NCBI GenBank assembly: GCA_013361095.1
Contig: JAATWA010000001.1
Coordinates: 2,396,501 to 2,460,500, forward strand
Length of the DNA stretch: 64,000 nt
DNA from: Pseudanabaena biceps
GTDB lineage: Bacteria; Cyanobacteriota; Cyanobacteriia; Pseudanabaenales; Pseudanabaenaceae
Direction: 5' to 3'
Positions 1-9,230 of this stretch are shown piece by piece. The notes below the pieces were generated by a model. It was not told where the DNA came from and searched no databases. It worked only from the letters and a program-made list of their open reading frames with translations. The position numbers and the translations under genes are program-made. Within the stretch, counting starts at the first letter, position 1; each line of letters opens with the position of its first letter.

Positions 1-1
1 T

Positions 2-292
2 AAGGACGGTAAAATTTATCGACTTGCTAATACAGAATCAGGCGTTACTGCGGAAATCGTCAGAACCTACGGCAGAGATAGCAACCGCATTCTCGAAGAT
101 GAAATGGGAGTTCCAAAGCGTAGTCAAAAAATCAAAGATGGTTTAAGCGATTTATTCAGACTGATTGATGATGGCAATTTACCGAAAGCTAGAGAGTTGC
201 AAGAATATCTAAAAGGCGAAATTGGATTTGATGAGCCAGAATTTGCTAGGGCAGATGTATTAATTCATCGGAAAGAAGTTTTGGGAAGATGA
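2..292 (+). CDS. AAA ATPase, C-terminal end only (Septu PtuA / retron-ATPase type)
   Basis: The frame is open from the window edge to the TGA at 290-292, so only the last 96 residues are seen. The text contains RTYGRDSNRILEDEMG and later a short helical tail (RLIDDGNLPKARELQ, then DEPEFARADVL), which resembles the end of the OLD/RecF-like AAA ATPases of Septu (PtuA) and of retron systems. The P-loop lies outside the window, so the ATPase assignment rests on this tail and on the neighbour. The stop overlaps the start of the next gene (ATGA at 289-292), the usual arrangement of the ATPase-HNH pair, and implies translational coupling. Confidence 0.7.
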   Translation, partial: KDGKIYRLANTESGVTAEIVRTYGRDSNRILEDEMGVPKRSQKIKDGLSDLFRLIDDGNLPKARELQEYLKGEIGFDEPEFARADVLIHRKEVLGR

Positions 293-990
293 GATATATC
301 AATAAAGGTCAAGAACCGCAAAGTTTCACTGACTGGAAATCACAAGAAAATGATGACTGGAAACCAACTTATAAAACATTGCGAGGTCAAATTAAAGCTG
401 AAGTACATGATGCCTTATTGGAAGAGCAAGGTTATACCTGCTGTTACTGTGGTATGAGCATCACAAGGAATATCAGTCATATTGAGCATCTGCAACCGCA
501 AAATGATAAAGATCCAAACTTGCCAAAGGATCTAGCTCTAGCAATAGATTTCACTAATCTCTTAGCATCATGTGGCATTCCAGAAAAGTCAAATCCAGAA
601 TACGAGAAAATCCTACATTGTGTGTATCACTGTGGTATTAAGAAAGGGAATAATTTACTTGCTGTGAATCCCTTACAACCAGATTGTGATGGTTTCTTTC
701 GATATCTAGCAATACTACAAGGTGATGAATATGATGTGGAAATTCTTCCTACAGAAGAACTAGACAAACAACAATTAGCTGCTGATACGATTAAAACTTT
801 AAATCTTAACTATTCTAAATTAATATCTATGCGTGGATCTGCAATTAAAGGAGCTTTAGAAGCAATCGAAGGATTAACACAAGAAGAAATAGAGATATTT
901 ATCAAATCCTATGAACAGCCAAATCAACAAGCTTTTAGCTCTGCGATCGCCTATATCCTCAAACAATTTCTAGATCCGAAATCGTCGTGA
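289..990 (+). CDS. HNH endonuclease of Septu/retron type (PtuB-like, TIGR02646-like)
   Basis: A 233-residue protein. It has the N-terminal MRYINKG and PTYKTLRGQIK segments typical of this family, a first zinc knuckle CCYCG around residue 52, the HIEHLQPQ histidine motif around residues 64-71, and a second knuckle with HCGIKKGNN around residue 115, where the more usual form is CN..Kg. In Septu (PtuAB) and some retron defence systems such a nuclease works with an AAA ATPase to cut nucleic acid after phage infection. It overlaps the upstream ATPase gene by 4 bases and converges on tamB with only 21 bp between the stops. Septu versus a retron effector pair cannot be decided, because the sequence upstream is missing. 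Confidence 0.8.
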   Translation: MRYINKGQEPQSFTDWKSQENDDWKPTYKTLRGQIKAEVHDALLEEQGYTCCYCGMSITRNISHIEHLQPQNDKDPNLPKDLALAIDFTNLLASCGIPEKSNPEYEKILHCVYHCGIKKGNNLLAVNPLQPDCDGFFRYLAILQGDEYDVEILPTEELDKQQLAADTIKTLNLNYSKLISMRGSAIKGALEAIEGLTQEEIEIFIKSYEQPNQQAFSSAIAYILKQFLDPKSS

Positions 991-1011
991 TGTAAATTTA
1001 CTGGAAGAATT

Positions 1012-4000
1012 TTAGAATCTATTCTCATATTCAATAGATATACCAGTACCACCATTAGAACTGTAATTACCTCGCAATAGAATATTGGGATCAACACGAT
1101 AGCGTACTGAAAAATTAGTTGGCTGCGTAGAGTCATTAATAATCCGTTGTAGCGCTACAGAGAAACTATTACTCACATCGATCGCAGCTTCTGCGGATAG
1201 TCCTAAAGTACCTGTGCGACTGCCTTCAGTGCCTGTGGTCACAGGACTAAGGTTAAACTCTGCCAAATTGAGCGCATCACCGATCGCATCTTGCAAGAAG
1301 TTAAGAATTGTGCCACCTGCAAAACTAGCTAATGCTGAAGCAGGATCGGAGCCACTCTGTTGTTGTAAGACACCGCCGCCAATCAGGGCAACGATTTCTG
1401 CTTGACTACGAGGAGGGCTACTCGAAAGGCGAATATCAGGCGCAAGAGCATTTCCTGTGACTGTAGCTTGCACTCGTAAAGTTCTCTGAGCGCCCAAATT
1501 GCTGACAGGAACTTCATTAGGACTAAACAGATCATTAGGGCGATTGGAATTAATTGGTACGCGCGTAATTTCGGCAACGGCTCCCGAAACCCGCACATTG
1601 AGAACTGGATTTAGCCCTTGGTTAGGTCTAAATTCTACAAAGTTTTCGTAGGAACGATCTAGGCGGAATCTGGTGGAAATCGCATTAAACTGACCACGAG
1701 AAATATTGATTTTGCCCTCTGGTTCAGGTCTTTGAAATGAGCCATTAAACACCAAGTCACCTTCGCCCAAAAAGTTAAACAAGGGGAATCTCGTCACCTG
1801 CATATTTCTTAGCTTCACGGCAAGACGATCAAAGCCAAAGTTGGCGACGTTATTACTACTAGCAACATTGTTATTGGGGTCAGCGTCATTACCGATGACA
1901 AATCGACCATCATTTAAGACCACTTCTCCTGTCAGAATTGGGTCTAATAGGGAACCTCTAACAATTACCCGAGTATTGAAGTTATCTGAACTAATATCGC
2001 GAATATTTAACTTCAATTTATCAGCATTAACGGCAAGCGCTTGTTGATATTCAGGAGTGTCAACTTTTAACAAATCGACATTACTAATGGGAAGAACACC
2101 ATTTAGAGTTAGTTGTCCTTCGCTAAAGTTACTAGTAATCTTGCTAACCAAGCGATCGTTATTAAAGTCTATTTCCCCTTGGACATCAGTAAAGTTACCT
2201 GGTAAGCCCGCAATTCTCACTGAAGCTTTATCAACAAGCATCTTGCCTTCGACCTTTGGATTTCTCAAAGTACCACTCGCTCTGAGATTAATGTCTCCTT
2301 TACCATCTAACCAACTGACAGGTTGATTGAAAATATTAATAAACTTAATGCCTTCATCTTTGACATCTAACTTCACATCAAAAAAGCCAAACAATCCCAA
2401 ATTACCTGAAGCTACAACAGATTCCTTATCTTGGACATTCATCGTGGCATCAAAGTTAATATTTAACTTGTCGTAGGCAAATTTAACACCAATAAAGTCG
2501 ATCGCTTGACGGTTAACGGAGCCATCGGTCAGGCTCAATTTACCAGCAACTTTTAGATCAAGTAAATTTGTGCCACTAATAGAGAGATTGCCATTCACTT
2601 TACCTGTTAAGTCAAAGGGAATCGCGCTAAAGAAAGGCAATGGGCGCAAAGATTCTATGGGGAAATCCTTGAGTTCAATTTCGCCACTTTGTTCTCGGAA
2701 ACGGAATAGAGGATTAGAGGTAGGGATAATTCTTAGCCTTGCTTTGCTAATTTTGCCATAGCTCTGTCCTGATTGAAAATTAGCATTAGAGATGGCAAAT
2801 ACGCCATTTCCAAAGCGTCCTGCTACTTGAATATCATCGACTGCAAATTTACCATAGGCAAAGTTTTTGCCTGTCAAATCAAATCCTAAACGAATGCCGC
2901 GATTTTGATTGAGCGCAAAGTTGACTGTTCCTTGAACATCTCCCCGAAAGTCAGTAAGCGGCGGCAGATTATAGTTGCTTGTCGAATCTGCGATTTCCTG
3001 TTGTTCTTGTCTTAGTTCGATTTGGGTGAGATATTGCAACTGTTTGTATAGTGGCTCACCCAATAGTTTAATCGCTTCTAGGGGTTGCAGTTCCACAGCC
3101 CTTGATTTGCTAAAAGTTAAACCCTGTGTAACGTCTATGAGATTAACCCATTGCAGAGTAGCAAACAAATCTTGCATCCGTCCCTGCTTAATTTCCACCG
3201 CCCCAGTAATTTGATCTTCTATTTTGGGATTATAGGTGAGACGGAATTTGTATTCGTTGTTTGATTCTCCTTGGCGGATTGAGAGTCTCCCATCTTTAAT
3301 ATCAAAAATACCATTGCTGTAGGATAGTTGCGCGATCGCCTGATCCGCCAAGATCCGACCAAAACGTGGACGCTCAATACTAACTTCTCCGATCGCCGTG
3401 GGATTGTTGCCAAAATTCACCAGCAGCTTGCTGGATAGCTTACCGCTAACGTCATTTTGTCCTGATAGGGAGGCAACTAGAGCCAGAGGTAGATTATTGA
3501 TTGCCACTTGTAAGCGATTAGGATCATTTTCTAAACGCTTACCGATCGCTGTGGATTCGCCTAAGTTCACATTAAAATTAACGGGACGAAAAGCCGCATC
3601 AAGATTTGCGGTGAGGCGATCGCGCTTGTTACCACGCAAATCTACGCTTAAACCTTGATTGCCATTAAAGCTCAGTTTGCCCTCCAGTCGCGGATCAAAG
3701 GCTAGTTTATCAACGCGCAGCCCTGCTAGCAACAGATCACCTGTCGCCTGTAAAACGCTACCAATGCCATTGACGGCTCCATTAAACGTGAGGTTGTCTA
3801 GCTCTACTTGATTAACCTTGAGGCTAGCTACCCGCAAGTTGCCCGCTAGTCGAGGCGAGGCTAAATCACCATTAACCGAACCATCAAAATTAAGAGAGCC
3901 ACGAGATGGTGCAACGATTCCTTGTTTTGCCAAGCTCGAACCAAAGGAAGCTAGATCGACATCATCAACTTGTAAATCTCCCGCGATTTTGAGTCTGTCG

Positions 4001-6147
4001 ATCGCCCCTGAAAGATTGCCACGAAAATTAAAAATTCCCGATGCTTGGCTGGGAATAAAAGTGGAAAGGGAAGCCAGACGATTAACATTGACATTGCGGG
4101 AAATCAAATCGAGGTTAATACCCGCGATCCCTGTGGGCAGTTGATTGTTATTATCATTGGCAAAGGCGAGATCGATAAGACCATTAGCAGTCAGATAGTT
4201 GCCCACTAGTAGGGACGGAACTCGGAGATTTTTGCCATCCCATGTTAAGTTTGCCGCGATCGCATCGGGGACTTCCGTTAGCCCCTGTGGTAAGCGCAAA
4301 TTTGCATCGCCTGTAATATCAGATATGGCAAAACCACCGCGATCGCTACGGAGATTGACTAAGCCTTCGATGATGCCCTTTTGATTAAATAGAAATGCTG
4401 ATAAAGGGATGCCACTGCTATTTAGTTGCGATTTCCATGCACCACTAACAACATTGTAAGTACCTGCTAAGCCCACCTCCCCAATCGGGAATTTGACTCT
4501 GGTATTGCGAATCGTCGCCAAACCATTAGCTAGCAATACTTCTCCCTTTGTAGGAAATTTGGCATTGGGTGCATCAATTTGAGCAAGGATTTGAGGGTTA
4601 GCAAGTTCACCAGTAATCTGTAAAGAACTGCTAATTTGTCCAACTGCGATCGGTAATTTTGTGTCGTATAGCTTCGCAATATCCTCAACAACACCTACCA
4701 AATTGGAGTTAAACACTACTTCCGCAGGTCGATCTTTTTTGGGTAGTCGAATCTGTCCTGAGCCTGTGAAATTCGCGATCGCTGAAGCAACTTCAACTTG
4801 TTTGATTTGTAAGGTTTTTACATCTTGCAATTCGATTTTCGCTAGCAGTCGATCAACAACTACCCGATCAAAGCTCACAGTTTTAGGTGTAGAAATATCA
4901 AGGCTGAGGGTGGGCTTCTCCAATGTACCCTTTAGCTTTGCTGCTAATTTCATCTGACCTGCGATCGCTATAGGAAGCTTGATCTCCAGATTGGCTAAGC
5001 TTTTAGCAATATCGAGAATGCTACTAGCAAAGTTTAGATTAAAACCCTTTTGTTGATCATATGTTCCCTCAAAGGTGGTTTTTGATAAACCATATTCTCC
5101 CGAAAACTCCTTGAAGATTGCCTCTTTGCCATTAAAACTAAATTGACCCGCAACTTCCGTAATTGGCTTAACTAGCTGCGGTACTTTCAGTGCGCCGCCG
5201 CTAATCTGCGCTGTTATTAAGACTTCAGGCGTAGATTGTCCCGCAATAATCGCCACCGTTGACTGGCTATTCAGCTTACCCTGCTGCACTTCTACAGGTA
5301 AGCTGATTGCAAATCCTTGAATAGCGGCAATTTGCAGATCTTGTGTCTGAAAGTCAATTTTGCCCTGTCCCTTGGTCAAGTCCCAATCCACTACAAAACT
5401 GACATTTCCCTGACTTCCATCCTGACTGCTACTGGCGAGATTGATTGCTTTTTTTAATTGTTCAGGATTAGGAGGAGTGGCGATCGCGGCAAGGTTAGGT
5501 AAAACAACACTGCCTTTGCCATTCATCTCCAAACGCTGATTTTGAGGATCAGTAATACTCCATTTGCTATCAATTTGGACTTTGTTGAGGGATACTAGCT
5601 CACCCTTACCGATGGTTTGGATGGTTAGCTGAGTATCTTGAAAAAGTACTGTCCGCAGATCGATAAATCCTGTCTTTTGCTTAGGATCGGGCGGCGTAAG
5701 TTTGGGTAATTGAATTACTCCCGTGGCATCTTGTTTGAGAAATATTTGTGGTTGCTCGGCAACGGCATCTAGTGTTAGTTGGCGGCTGATGATGTAATTC
5801 CAGAGATCTACTTTTACTTCAATGGCTTCTACTGCCAAAAAGTTGGACTCTTGAGCGGTGGGTGGTATGACCGAGCTACCAAATCTCACGCTAGCCCAGC
5901 CAACTCTCTCCACCTTACCTAGCTGTAAAGGTCTCTTGAGAGCTTTACCTAGTTCAACTTGCAAAAGTGGTGACAACTGCTCATTGAGAAAATAGCGCCC
6001 ATACCAAAAAGCGCCCAAGCTAGTTGCGGTTAAAGCGATCGCTAGTCCAGCACCTACACGCCCAAGGGTTTTCACTAACCCTGAGTTAGCTGGTTTTTGC
6101 GGCGGTAATTGAGCCTGTCCCACAATTTTTACTCCTTTGATGCCCAC
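1012..6147 (-). CDS. tamB: TamB / Tic236-like translocation and assembly module protein
   Basis: A very long protein (1711 residues). A single N-terminal membrane segment (about residues 30-50, LAIALTATSLGAFWYG) is followed by many hundred residues of repetitive beta-rich sequence (recurring patterns such as GxLxLxG and VxGxxxxP), and by the TamB (DUF490) C-terminal domain ending in YRVDPNILLRGNYSS and a final Phe. Family members span from the inner membrane to the outer membrane Omp85/TamA and help insert outer-membrane proteins or carry lipid; cyanobacterial homologues are close to chloroplast Tic236. The listed start is GTG at 6145-6147; an in-frame GTG lies nine codons later, so the exact start is uncertain. 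It stands alone, with repeat-filled DNA upstream. Confidence 0.88.
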   Translation of the reverse strand: MGIKGVKIVGQAQLPPQKPANSGLVKTLGRVGAGLAIALTATSLGAFWYGRYFLNEQLSPLLQVELGKALKRPLQLGKVERVGWASVRFGSSVIPPTAQESNFLAVEAIEVKVDLWNYIISRQLTLDAVAEQPQIFLKQDATGVIQLPKLTPPDPKQKTGFIDLRTVLFQDTQLTIQTIGKGELVSLNKVQIDSKWSITDPQNQRLEMNGKGSVVLPNLAAIATPPNPEQLKKAINLASSSQDGSQGNVSFVVDWDLTKGQGKIDFQTQDLQIAAIQGFAISLPVEVQQGKLNSQSTVAIIAGQSTPEVLITAQISGGALKVPQLVKPITEVAGQFSFNGKEAIFKEFSGEYGLSKTTFEGTYDQQKGFNLNFASSILDIAKSLANLEIKLPIAIAGQMKLAAKLKGTLEKPTLSLDISTPKTVSFDRVVVDRLLAKIELQDVKTLQIKQVEVASAIANFTGSGQIRLPKKDRPAEVVFNSNLVGVVEDIAKLYDTKLPIAVGQISSSLQITGELANPQILAQIDAPNAKFPTKGEVLLANGLATIRNTRVKFPIGEVGLAGTYNVVSGAWKSQLNSSGIPLSAFLFNQKGIIEGLVNLRSDRGGFAISDITGDANLRLPQGLTEVPDAIAANLTWDGKNLRVPSLLVGNYLTANGLIDLAFANDNNNQLPTGIAGINLDLISRNVNVNRLASLSTFIPSQASGIFNFRGNLSGAIDRLKIAGDLQVDDVDLASFGSSLAKQGIVAPSRGSLNFDGSVNGDLASPRLAGNLRVASLKVNQVELDNLTFNGAVNGIGSVLQATGDLLLAGLRVDKLAFDPRLEGKLSFNGNQGLSVDLRGNKRDRLTANLDAAFRPVNFNVNLGESTAIGKRLENDPNRLQVAINNLPLALVASLSGQNDVSGKLSSKLLVNFGNNPTAIGEVSIERPRFGRILADQAIAQLSYSNGIFDIKDGRLSIRQGESNNEYKFRLTYNPKIEDQITGAVEIKQGRMQDLFATLQWVNLIDVTQGLTFSKSRAVELQPLEAIKLLGEPLYKQLQYLTQIELRQEQQEIADSTSNYNLPPLTDFRGDVQGTVNFALNQNRGIRLGFDLTGKNFAYGKFAVDDIQVAGRFGNGVFAISNANFQSGQSYGKISKARLRIIPTSNPLFRFREQSGEIELKDFPIESLRPLPFFSAIPFDLTGKVNGNLSISGTNLLDLKVAGKLSLTDGSVNRQAIDFIGVKFAYDKLNINFDATMNVQDKESVVASGNLGLFGFFDVKLDVKDEGIKFINIFNQPVSWLDGKGDINLRASGTLRNPKVEGKMLVDKASVRIAGLPGNFTDVQGEIDFNNDRLVSKITSNFSEGQLTLNGVLPISNVDLLKVDTPEYQQALAVNADKLKLNIRDISSDNFNTRVIVRGSLLDPILTGEVVLNDGRFVIGNDADPNNNVASSNNVANFGFDRLAVKLRNMQVTRFPLFNFLGEGDLVFNGSFQRPEPEGKINISRGQFNAISTRFRLDRSYENFVEFRPNQGLNPVLNVRVSGAVAEITRVPINSNRPNDLFSPNEVPVSNLGAQRTLRVQATVTGNALAPDIRLSSSPPRSQAEIVALIGGGVLQQQSGSDPASALASFAGGTILNFLQDAIGDALNLAEFNLSPVTTGTEGSRTGTLGLSAEAAIDVSNSFSVALQRIINDSTQPTNFSVRYRVDPNILLRGNYSSNGGTGISIEYENRF

Positions 6148-6225
6148 ACGACATCATTTTTACATAAGTTTTACTATTTGCCCTAATCTAAGTGACTAAA
6201 CCCGTAATTCTCATGATAAAAATTG

Positions 6226-6264
6226 TTTTTTGGGTTCAGCGCCTTTGGCGCTGAACCCAAAAAA
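6226..6264. repeat. Hairpin, 18-bp perfect arms, loop TTT
   Basis: The arms carry TTGGGTTCAGCGCC and its complement. It follows TAATTCTCATGATAAAAATT (6205-6224), which resembles the end of the 127-bp MITE-like family, so this is probably half of a decayed copy. A 387-base gap (6148-6534) between tamB and the next gene holds this hairpin and the two below, and no gene. Confidence 0.85.
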
Positions 6265-6341
6265 GCTGCGGCACACGCTGAGAGTACGTCGCAGCTTTTT
6301 AATCTTTTTGTATACATAGCGATTTGCGCTTTCTTAAAACC

Positions 6342-6392
6342 CAAGGAGATTTTGGAAAGGCTGGCTTTGCCAGCCTTTCCAAAATCTCCTTG
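6342..6392. repeat. Hairpin, 24-bp perfect arms, loop TTT
   Basis: Arms run 6342-6365 and 6369-6392, with core GGCTGGC-TTT-GCCAGCC. The same design with similar arms recurs at 21062-21116. AAAACCC precedes the left arm. Confidence 0.9.
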
Positions 6393-6459
6393 TACAAAAA
6401 TAGGAGCGTCGCAAAGTGCCATTCCTATTAAGTCGCTTGGCATAGTTATAAACCAAACT

Positions 6460-6502
6460 CATATTGCCGTGCCGCCCGCTACGCGGGCGGCACGGCAATA
6501 TG
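6460..6502. repeat. Hairpin, 20-bp perfect arms, loop TAC
   Basis: Core GCCCGC-TAC-GCGGGC with arms ATATTGCCGTGCC. An almost identical copy lies at 51103-51155, 44.6 kb away. Confidence 0.9.
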
Positions 6503-6534
6503 GGTTTTAAGTTTACTTATGCTTAACTACTTAT

Positions 6535-6924
6535 CTAATTTTGCAATGAGGTAATCGCTTGATTTAGCGATCGCAATTCTTGCAAAATCTCTTTTAGTAG
6601 TCGATTGGTTTCGTTGGGGATGGATTCTTGTACCTGAATCGTCACCTGCTTCATTTTCAACACATCTCGCGCAAATCTCGATACTTCCGTTGGGTGAAAT
6701 AGCAAAGGTTCGCGATCGCTTTGGCGTAGTTCAGGATTAAGTCTATTGGGGTCATAGGGCAAATTAAGCAAACTCTGCTGGGGATCAGTATTGGCGTAGC
6801 GATATATAGAAGCACGCGATCGCCCCAGCGCTTTTTGGATTGCCTCCACATCCATTAGTTCGTAATTAATCCGATTAGGAGCGCGATCGGCGATCGCTTC
6901 GTTGGCGATAGATGGCAGATTCAT
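6535..6924 (-). CDS. Hypothetical protein with a probable helix-turn-helix
   Basis: 129 residues. Around residues 28-42 the sequence DVEAIQKALGRSRASIYRYA reads like a helix-turn-helix, with the 'SRASIYRYA' recognition-helix pattern of MerR/resolvase-like DNA binders. The C-terminal third (NETNRLLKEILQELRSLNQA) looks like an amphipathic coiled coil, probably for dimerisation. A transcription-factor role is inferred from these two features; I do not recognise the family. ATG at 6922-6924 is the natural start. It is a single gene flanked by repeat-bearing gaps. Confidence 0.6.
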   Translation of the reverse strand: MNLPSIANEAIADRAPNRINYELMDVEAIQKALGRSRASIYRYANTDPQQSLLNLPYDPNRLNPELRQSDREPLLFHPTEVSRFARDVLKMKQVTIQVQESIPNETNRLLKEILQELRSLNQAITSLQN

Positions 6925-7014
6925 GACAAATATTTTTATAGATACTTATTAGGCTGATCAGTATCTTAGTCTTAATTTAAGACTATTAGAGTTAATCTGA
7001 GAATGAATTAAACT

Positions 7015-7055
7015 CAAGATAGGGTGGCGGCGCTTTGCACCGCCACCCTATCTTG
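7015..7055. repeat. Hairpin, 19-bp arms with one mismatch, loop TTT
   Basis: Core GGTGGCGGCGC-TTT-GCACCGCCACC, with CAAGATA and TATCTTG outside. It lies 22 bp beyond the stop of the Hpt gene, so it could serve as its terminator. Confidence 0.85.
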
Positions 7056-7076
7056 GGTTTGAACGCCGCAGGAAAT

Positions 7077-7430
7077 TTATTTAGTAGCAAGCCCCTCAAT
7101 AAATAACTCAATGCTTTTCAAAGCAATCAGCATATTGTCAACAATGGTCAGCAATAGATCTGAGTTTTGAGACTGAGATATATCTTCTAGCTCAGTCGCC
7201 AATTTCTGCATCTGCCTAGCGCCAACATTACCACTTGCGCCCTTAATGTAATGTGCTTCATGCATAATTTCTACAGGGTGTTCATCAGCGATCGCCTCAC
7301 GAATTTTTTCGATCTTCTGAAGATTATCTTCCAGATATACCTGTAAAACTTCAATCTCGAACTCCACATCACCTTGGGATATCTGATGCAAATGCTTTAT
7401 ATCTACGGGAGAGTCTGACTGCTGATTCAT
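7077..7430 (-). CDS. Stand-alone Hpt (histidine phosphotransfer) protein
   Basis: 117 residues, the normal size of a free Hpt module. It has the diagnostic motif AHYIKGASGNVGA, where His60 is the expected phosphorylated residue (H-x-x-K-G-x-S), in a four-helix-bundle pattern. Such proteins relay phosphate between the receiver of a hybrid kinase and a final response regulator. No partner kinase is adjacent; the CheB-CheR hybrid kinase at 10567 ends in a receiver and is a possible partner, but that is inference only. Transcribed alone. Confidence 0.85.
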   Translation of the reverse strand: MNQQSDSPVDIKHLHQISQGDVEFEIEVLQVYLEDNLQKIEKIREAIADEHPVEIMHEAHYIKGASGNVGARQMQKLATELEDISQSQNSDLLLTIVDNMLIALKSIELFIEGLATK

Positions 7431-7602
7431 AGTTAATGCTCTATTTCACATTGATTAGCATTTGAGGCGATCGCTTATCTAAATTAGCTTAAACAACATA
7501 ATGCTAGAATCTAGACTCAATGTAAAGATTTACAAAGTTATCTAACGCAGTTTATCCTCACTTCCTAAACCAAAAATTTAAAAAACAAGAGTTACATCGT
7601 CC

Positions 7603-8784
7603 ATGCGTATCATTTTAATGACAGGAAAAGGCGGAGTTGGTAAAACCTCTGTCGCTGCCGCCACAGGCTTGCGCTGTGCGGAATTGGGGTATAGAACTCT
7701 AGTTTTGAGTACCGATCCTGCCCACTCCCTTGCTGATAGCTTTATGGTTGAGCTAGGACATGACCCTGTGCAGGTGCGTCCTAATCTATGGGGTGCAGAA
7801 TTAGATGCTTTGCGTGAACTAGAAGGGAACTGGGGCGCGGTCAAGCGTTACATTAGCGAAGTTTTACAGGCTAGAGGATTAGAGGGAGTTCAGGCGGAAG
7901 AATTAGCAATTTTGCCTGGGATGGATGAAATTTTTGGGCTAGTCAGAGTTAAGCGTCACTACGATGAAAAAGAATATGATGTTTTAATTATTGACTCCGC
8001 TCCTACTGGTACAGCTTTGCGCTTACTATCTCTGCCTGAAGTCGCGGGTTGGTATATGCGGAAGTTCTATAAGCCTTTGCAGGGAATGGCTCAGGTGCTT
8101 AGCCCTGTCTTTGAACCAATTTTTAGACGAGTAACAGGATTTTCTTTGCCTAACAAAGAAGTTATGGATGCTCCCTATGAGTTTTATGAAGAGTTAGAAG
8201 CTCTCGAAAAAATCCTCACTGACAACACAACTACTACGGTCAGACTGGTTACCAATCCAGAAAAGATGGTAATCAATGAGTCCTTGAGAGCGCATTCTTA
8301 CCTCAGTCTTTATAATGTCGCCACTGATATGGTGATTGCCAATCGGATTATCCCTGAAGAGGTTCAAGATCCGTTCTTTAAAGTATGGAAAGATAATCAG
8401 AAGCAGTATTGCGAACAAATTCATCGCGATTTTCATCCTTTGCCGATTAAGGAAATCCCACTTTATGCGGAAGAGATGTGTGGACTTGCGGCTTTAGAGC
8501 GTCTCAAGGAAACTTTGTATGGTTCTGAAGATCCTTCGCAGGTTTATTACAAAGAAAATACGATGCGGGTGGTAGAAGAGAACAAGCAATATCGCCTAGA
8601 ACTCTATCTGCCCGGTATTCCAAAGGAAAAAATTGAATTGACTAAGACTGGCGATGAGCTAAATATCCGTATTGGCAATCATCGCCGTAATTTAGTGTTG
8701 CCACAGGCTTTGTCGGTGTTGCAAACTGCTGGAGCAAAAATGGAAGACGACTATCTAAAGATCCGTTTTTCGACTCCTGTGTAA
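7603..8784 (+). CDS. Get3/ArsA-family ATPase with C-terminal HSP20-like domain
   Basis: 393 residues. The P-loop is at the N-terminus ([13 protein letters not shown], residues 8-20), followed by the switch region [12 protein letters not shown] and by [13 protein letters not shown]. The last about 85 residues (from [20 protein letters not shown]) match the small alpha-crystallin-like ArsA_HSP20 domain often fused to photosynthetic and cyanobacterial members. The family includes arsenite-pump ATPases and Get3 tail-anchored protein targeting factors; with no ars genes nearby, a chaperone-like role is more likely than arsenic export. ATG at 7603 gives the P-loop at the expected place. It converges with thiS, and the two share the hairpin at 8800-8856. 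Confidence 0.88.
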   Translation: MRIILMTGKGGVGKTSVAAATGLRCAELGYRTLVLSTDPAHSLADSFMVELGHDPVQVRPNLWGAELDALRELEGNWGAVKRYISEVLQARGLEGVQAEELAILPGMDEIFGLVRVKRHYDEKEYDVLIIDSAPTGTALRLLSLPEVAGWYMRKFYKPLQGMAQVLSPVFEPIFRRVTGFSLPNKEVMDAPYEFYEELEALEKILTDNTTTTVRLVTNPEKMVINESLRAHSYLSLYNVATDMVIANRIIPEEVQDPFFKVWKDNQKQYCEQIHRDFHPLPIKEIPLYAEEMCGLAALERLKETLYGSEDPSQVYYKENTMRVVEENKQYRLELYLPGIPKEKIELTKTGDELNIRIGNHRRNLVLPQALSVLQTAGAKMEDDYLKIRFSTPV

Positions 8785-8799
8785 CTACAGCGCTTTGCA

Positions 8800-8856
8800 C
8801 TAAGACCAATAAGAGAGAAGCCGCGCAAAGCGCGGCTTCTCTCTTATTGGTCTTAG
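8800..8856. repeat. Hairpin, 27-bp perfect arms, loop AAA
   Basis: Core AAGCCGCGC-AAA-GCGCGGCTT. It begins 15 bp after the ArsA-like stop, and its right arm includes the thiS stop codon (8853-8855), so it could terminate both convergent genes. Confidence 0.92.
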
Positions 8857-9056
8857 CCTCCGCCAACTATGGTCACAATCTCTAGGCGATCGCTATTCTG
8901 CACGATCGTACTTTCCCAAAGTTGACGATGCAAAATCTCGCCGTTATATTCCACCGCGACCAAACGCGGATTTAGCCCCAAATATTTTAGTAGTTCTATC
9001 ATATTTAGATTTGGCTCACAGGTACGATCTTCACCATTTACTTGCATCGTAATCAT
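8853..9056 (-). CDS. thiS: Sulfur carrier protein ThiS
   Basis: 67 residues with the ubiquitin-like beta-grasp pattern of ThiS (MQVNGEDRTCEP, LLKYLGLNPRLVAVEYNG, then LEIVTIVGGG). The C-terminal Gly-Gly is the residue pair adenylated and then thiocarboxylated to deliver sulfur to the thiazole ring of thiamine. The sequence ends in three glycines. No thiG or thiF is adjacent; a ThiO-like oxidase lies at 55454 in the same window but far away. In-frame ATG codons at 9054 and 9045 are both possible starts. Confidence 0.88.
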   Translation of the reverse strand: MITMQVNGEDRTCEPNLNMIELLKYLGLNPRLVAVEYNGEILHRQLWESTIVQNSDRLEIVTIVGGG

Positions 9057-9176
9057 AAATATTAAATTCTAAATTCTAAATCTGTCGCAGAATTCATCTT
9101 ATAACTACAGCGCTTTGTGCTGAACAAAAAATTCTTGGTTCGGGTCTGAGCGCAAAGTGCCACTATTAAATAGAAG

Positions 9177-9225
9177 AAAATCTATGATGGGTATAGCGCT
9201 TTGCGCTATACCCATCATAGATTTT
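9177..9225. repeat. Hairpin, 23-bp perfect arms, loop TTT
   Basis: Core GGTATAGCGC-TTT-GCGCTATACC. It ends 5 bp before the ATG at 9231, so it would form in the 5' leader of the hydrolase gene and could block ribosome access. Confidence 0.9.
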
Positions 9226-9230
9226 TGAAT

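Noticed and set aside
1..990. A complete retron
   Set aside because: No reverse transcriptase or msr/msd RNA is visible; the window begins inside the ATPase gene.
3398..4957. Several frames of 60-110 codons antisense to tamB
   Set aside because: They are shadows of a long, repetitive gene and show no domain.
6183..6510. Open frames of 86 and 95 codons on both strands
   Set aside because: They run through three hairpins, and their apparent coding follows from the palindromes.
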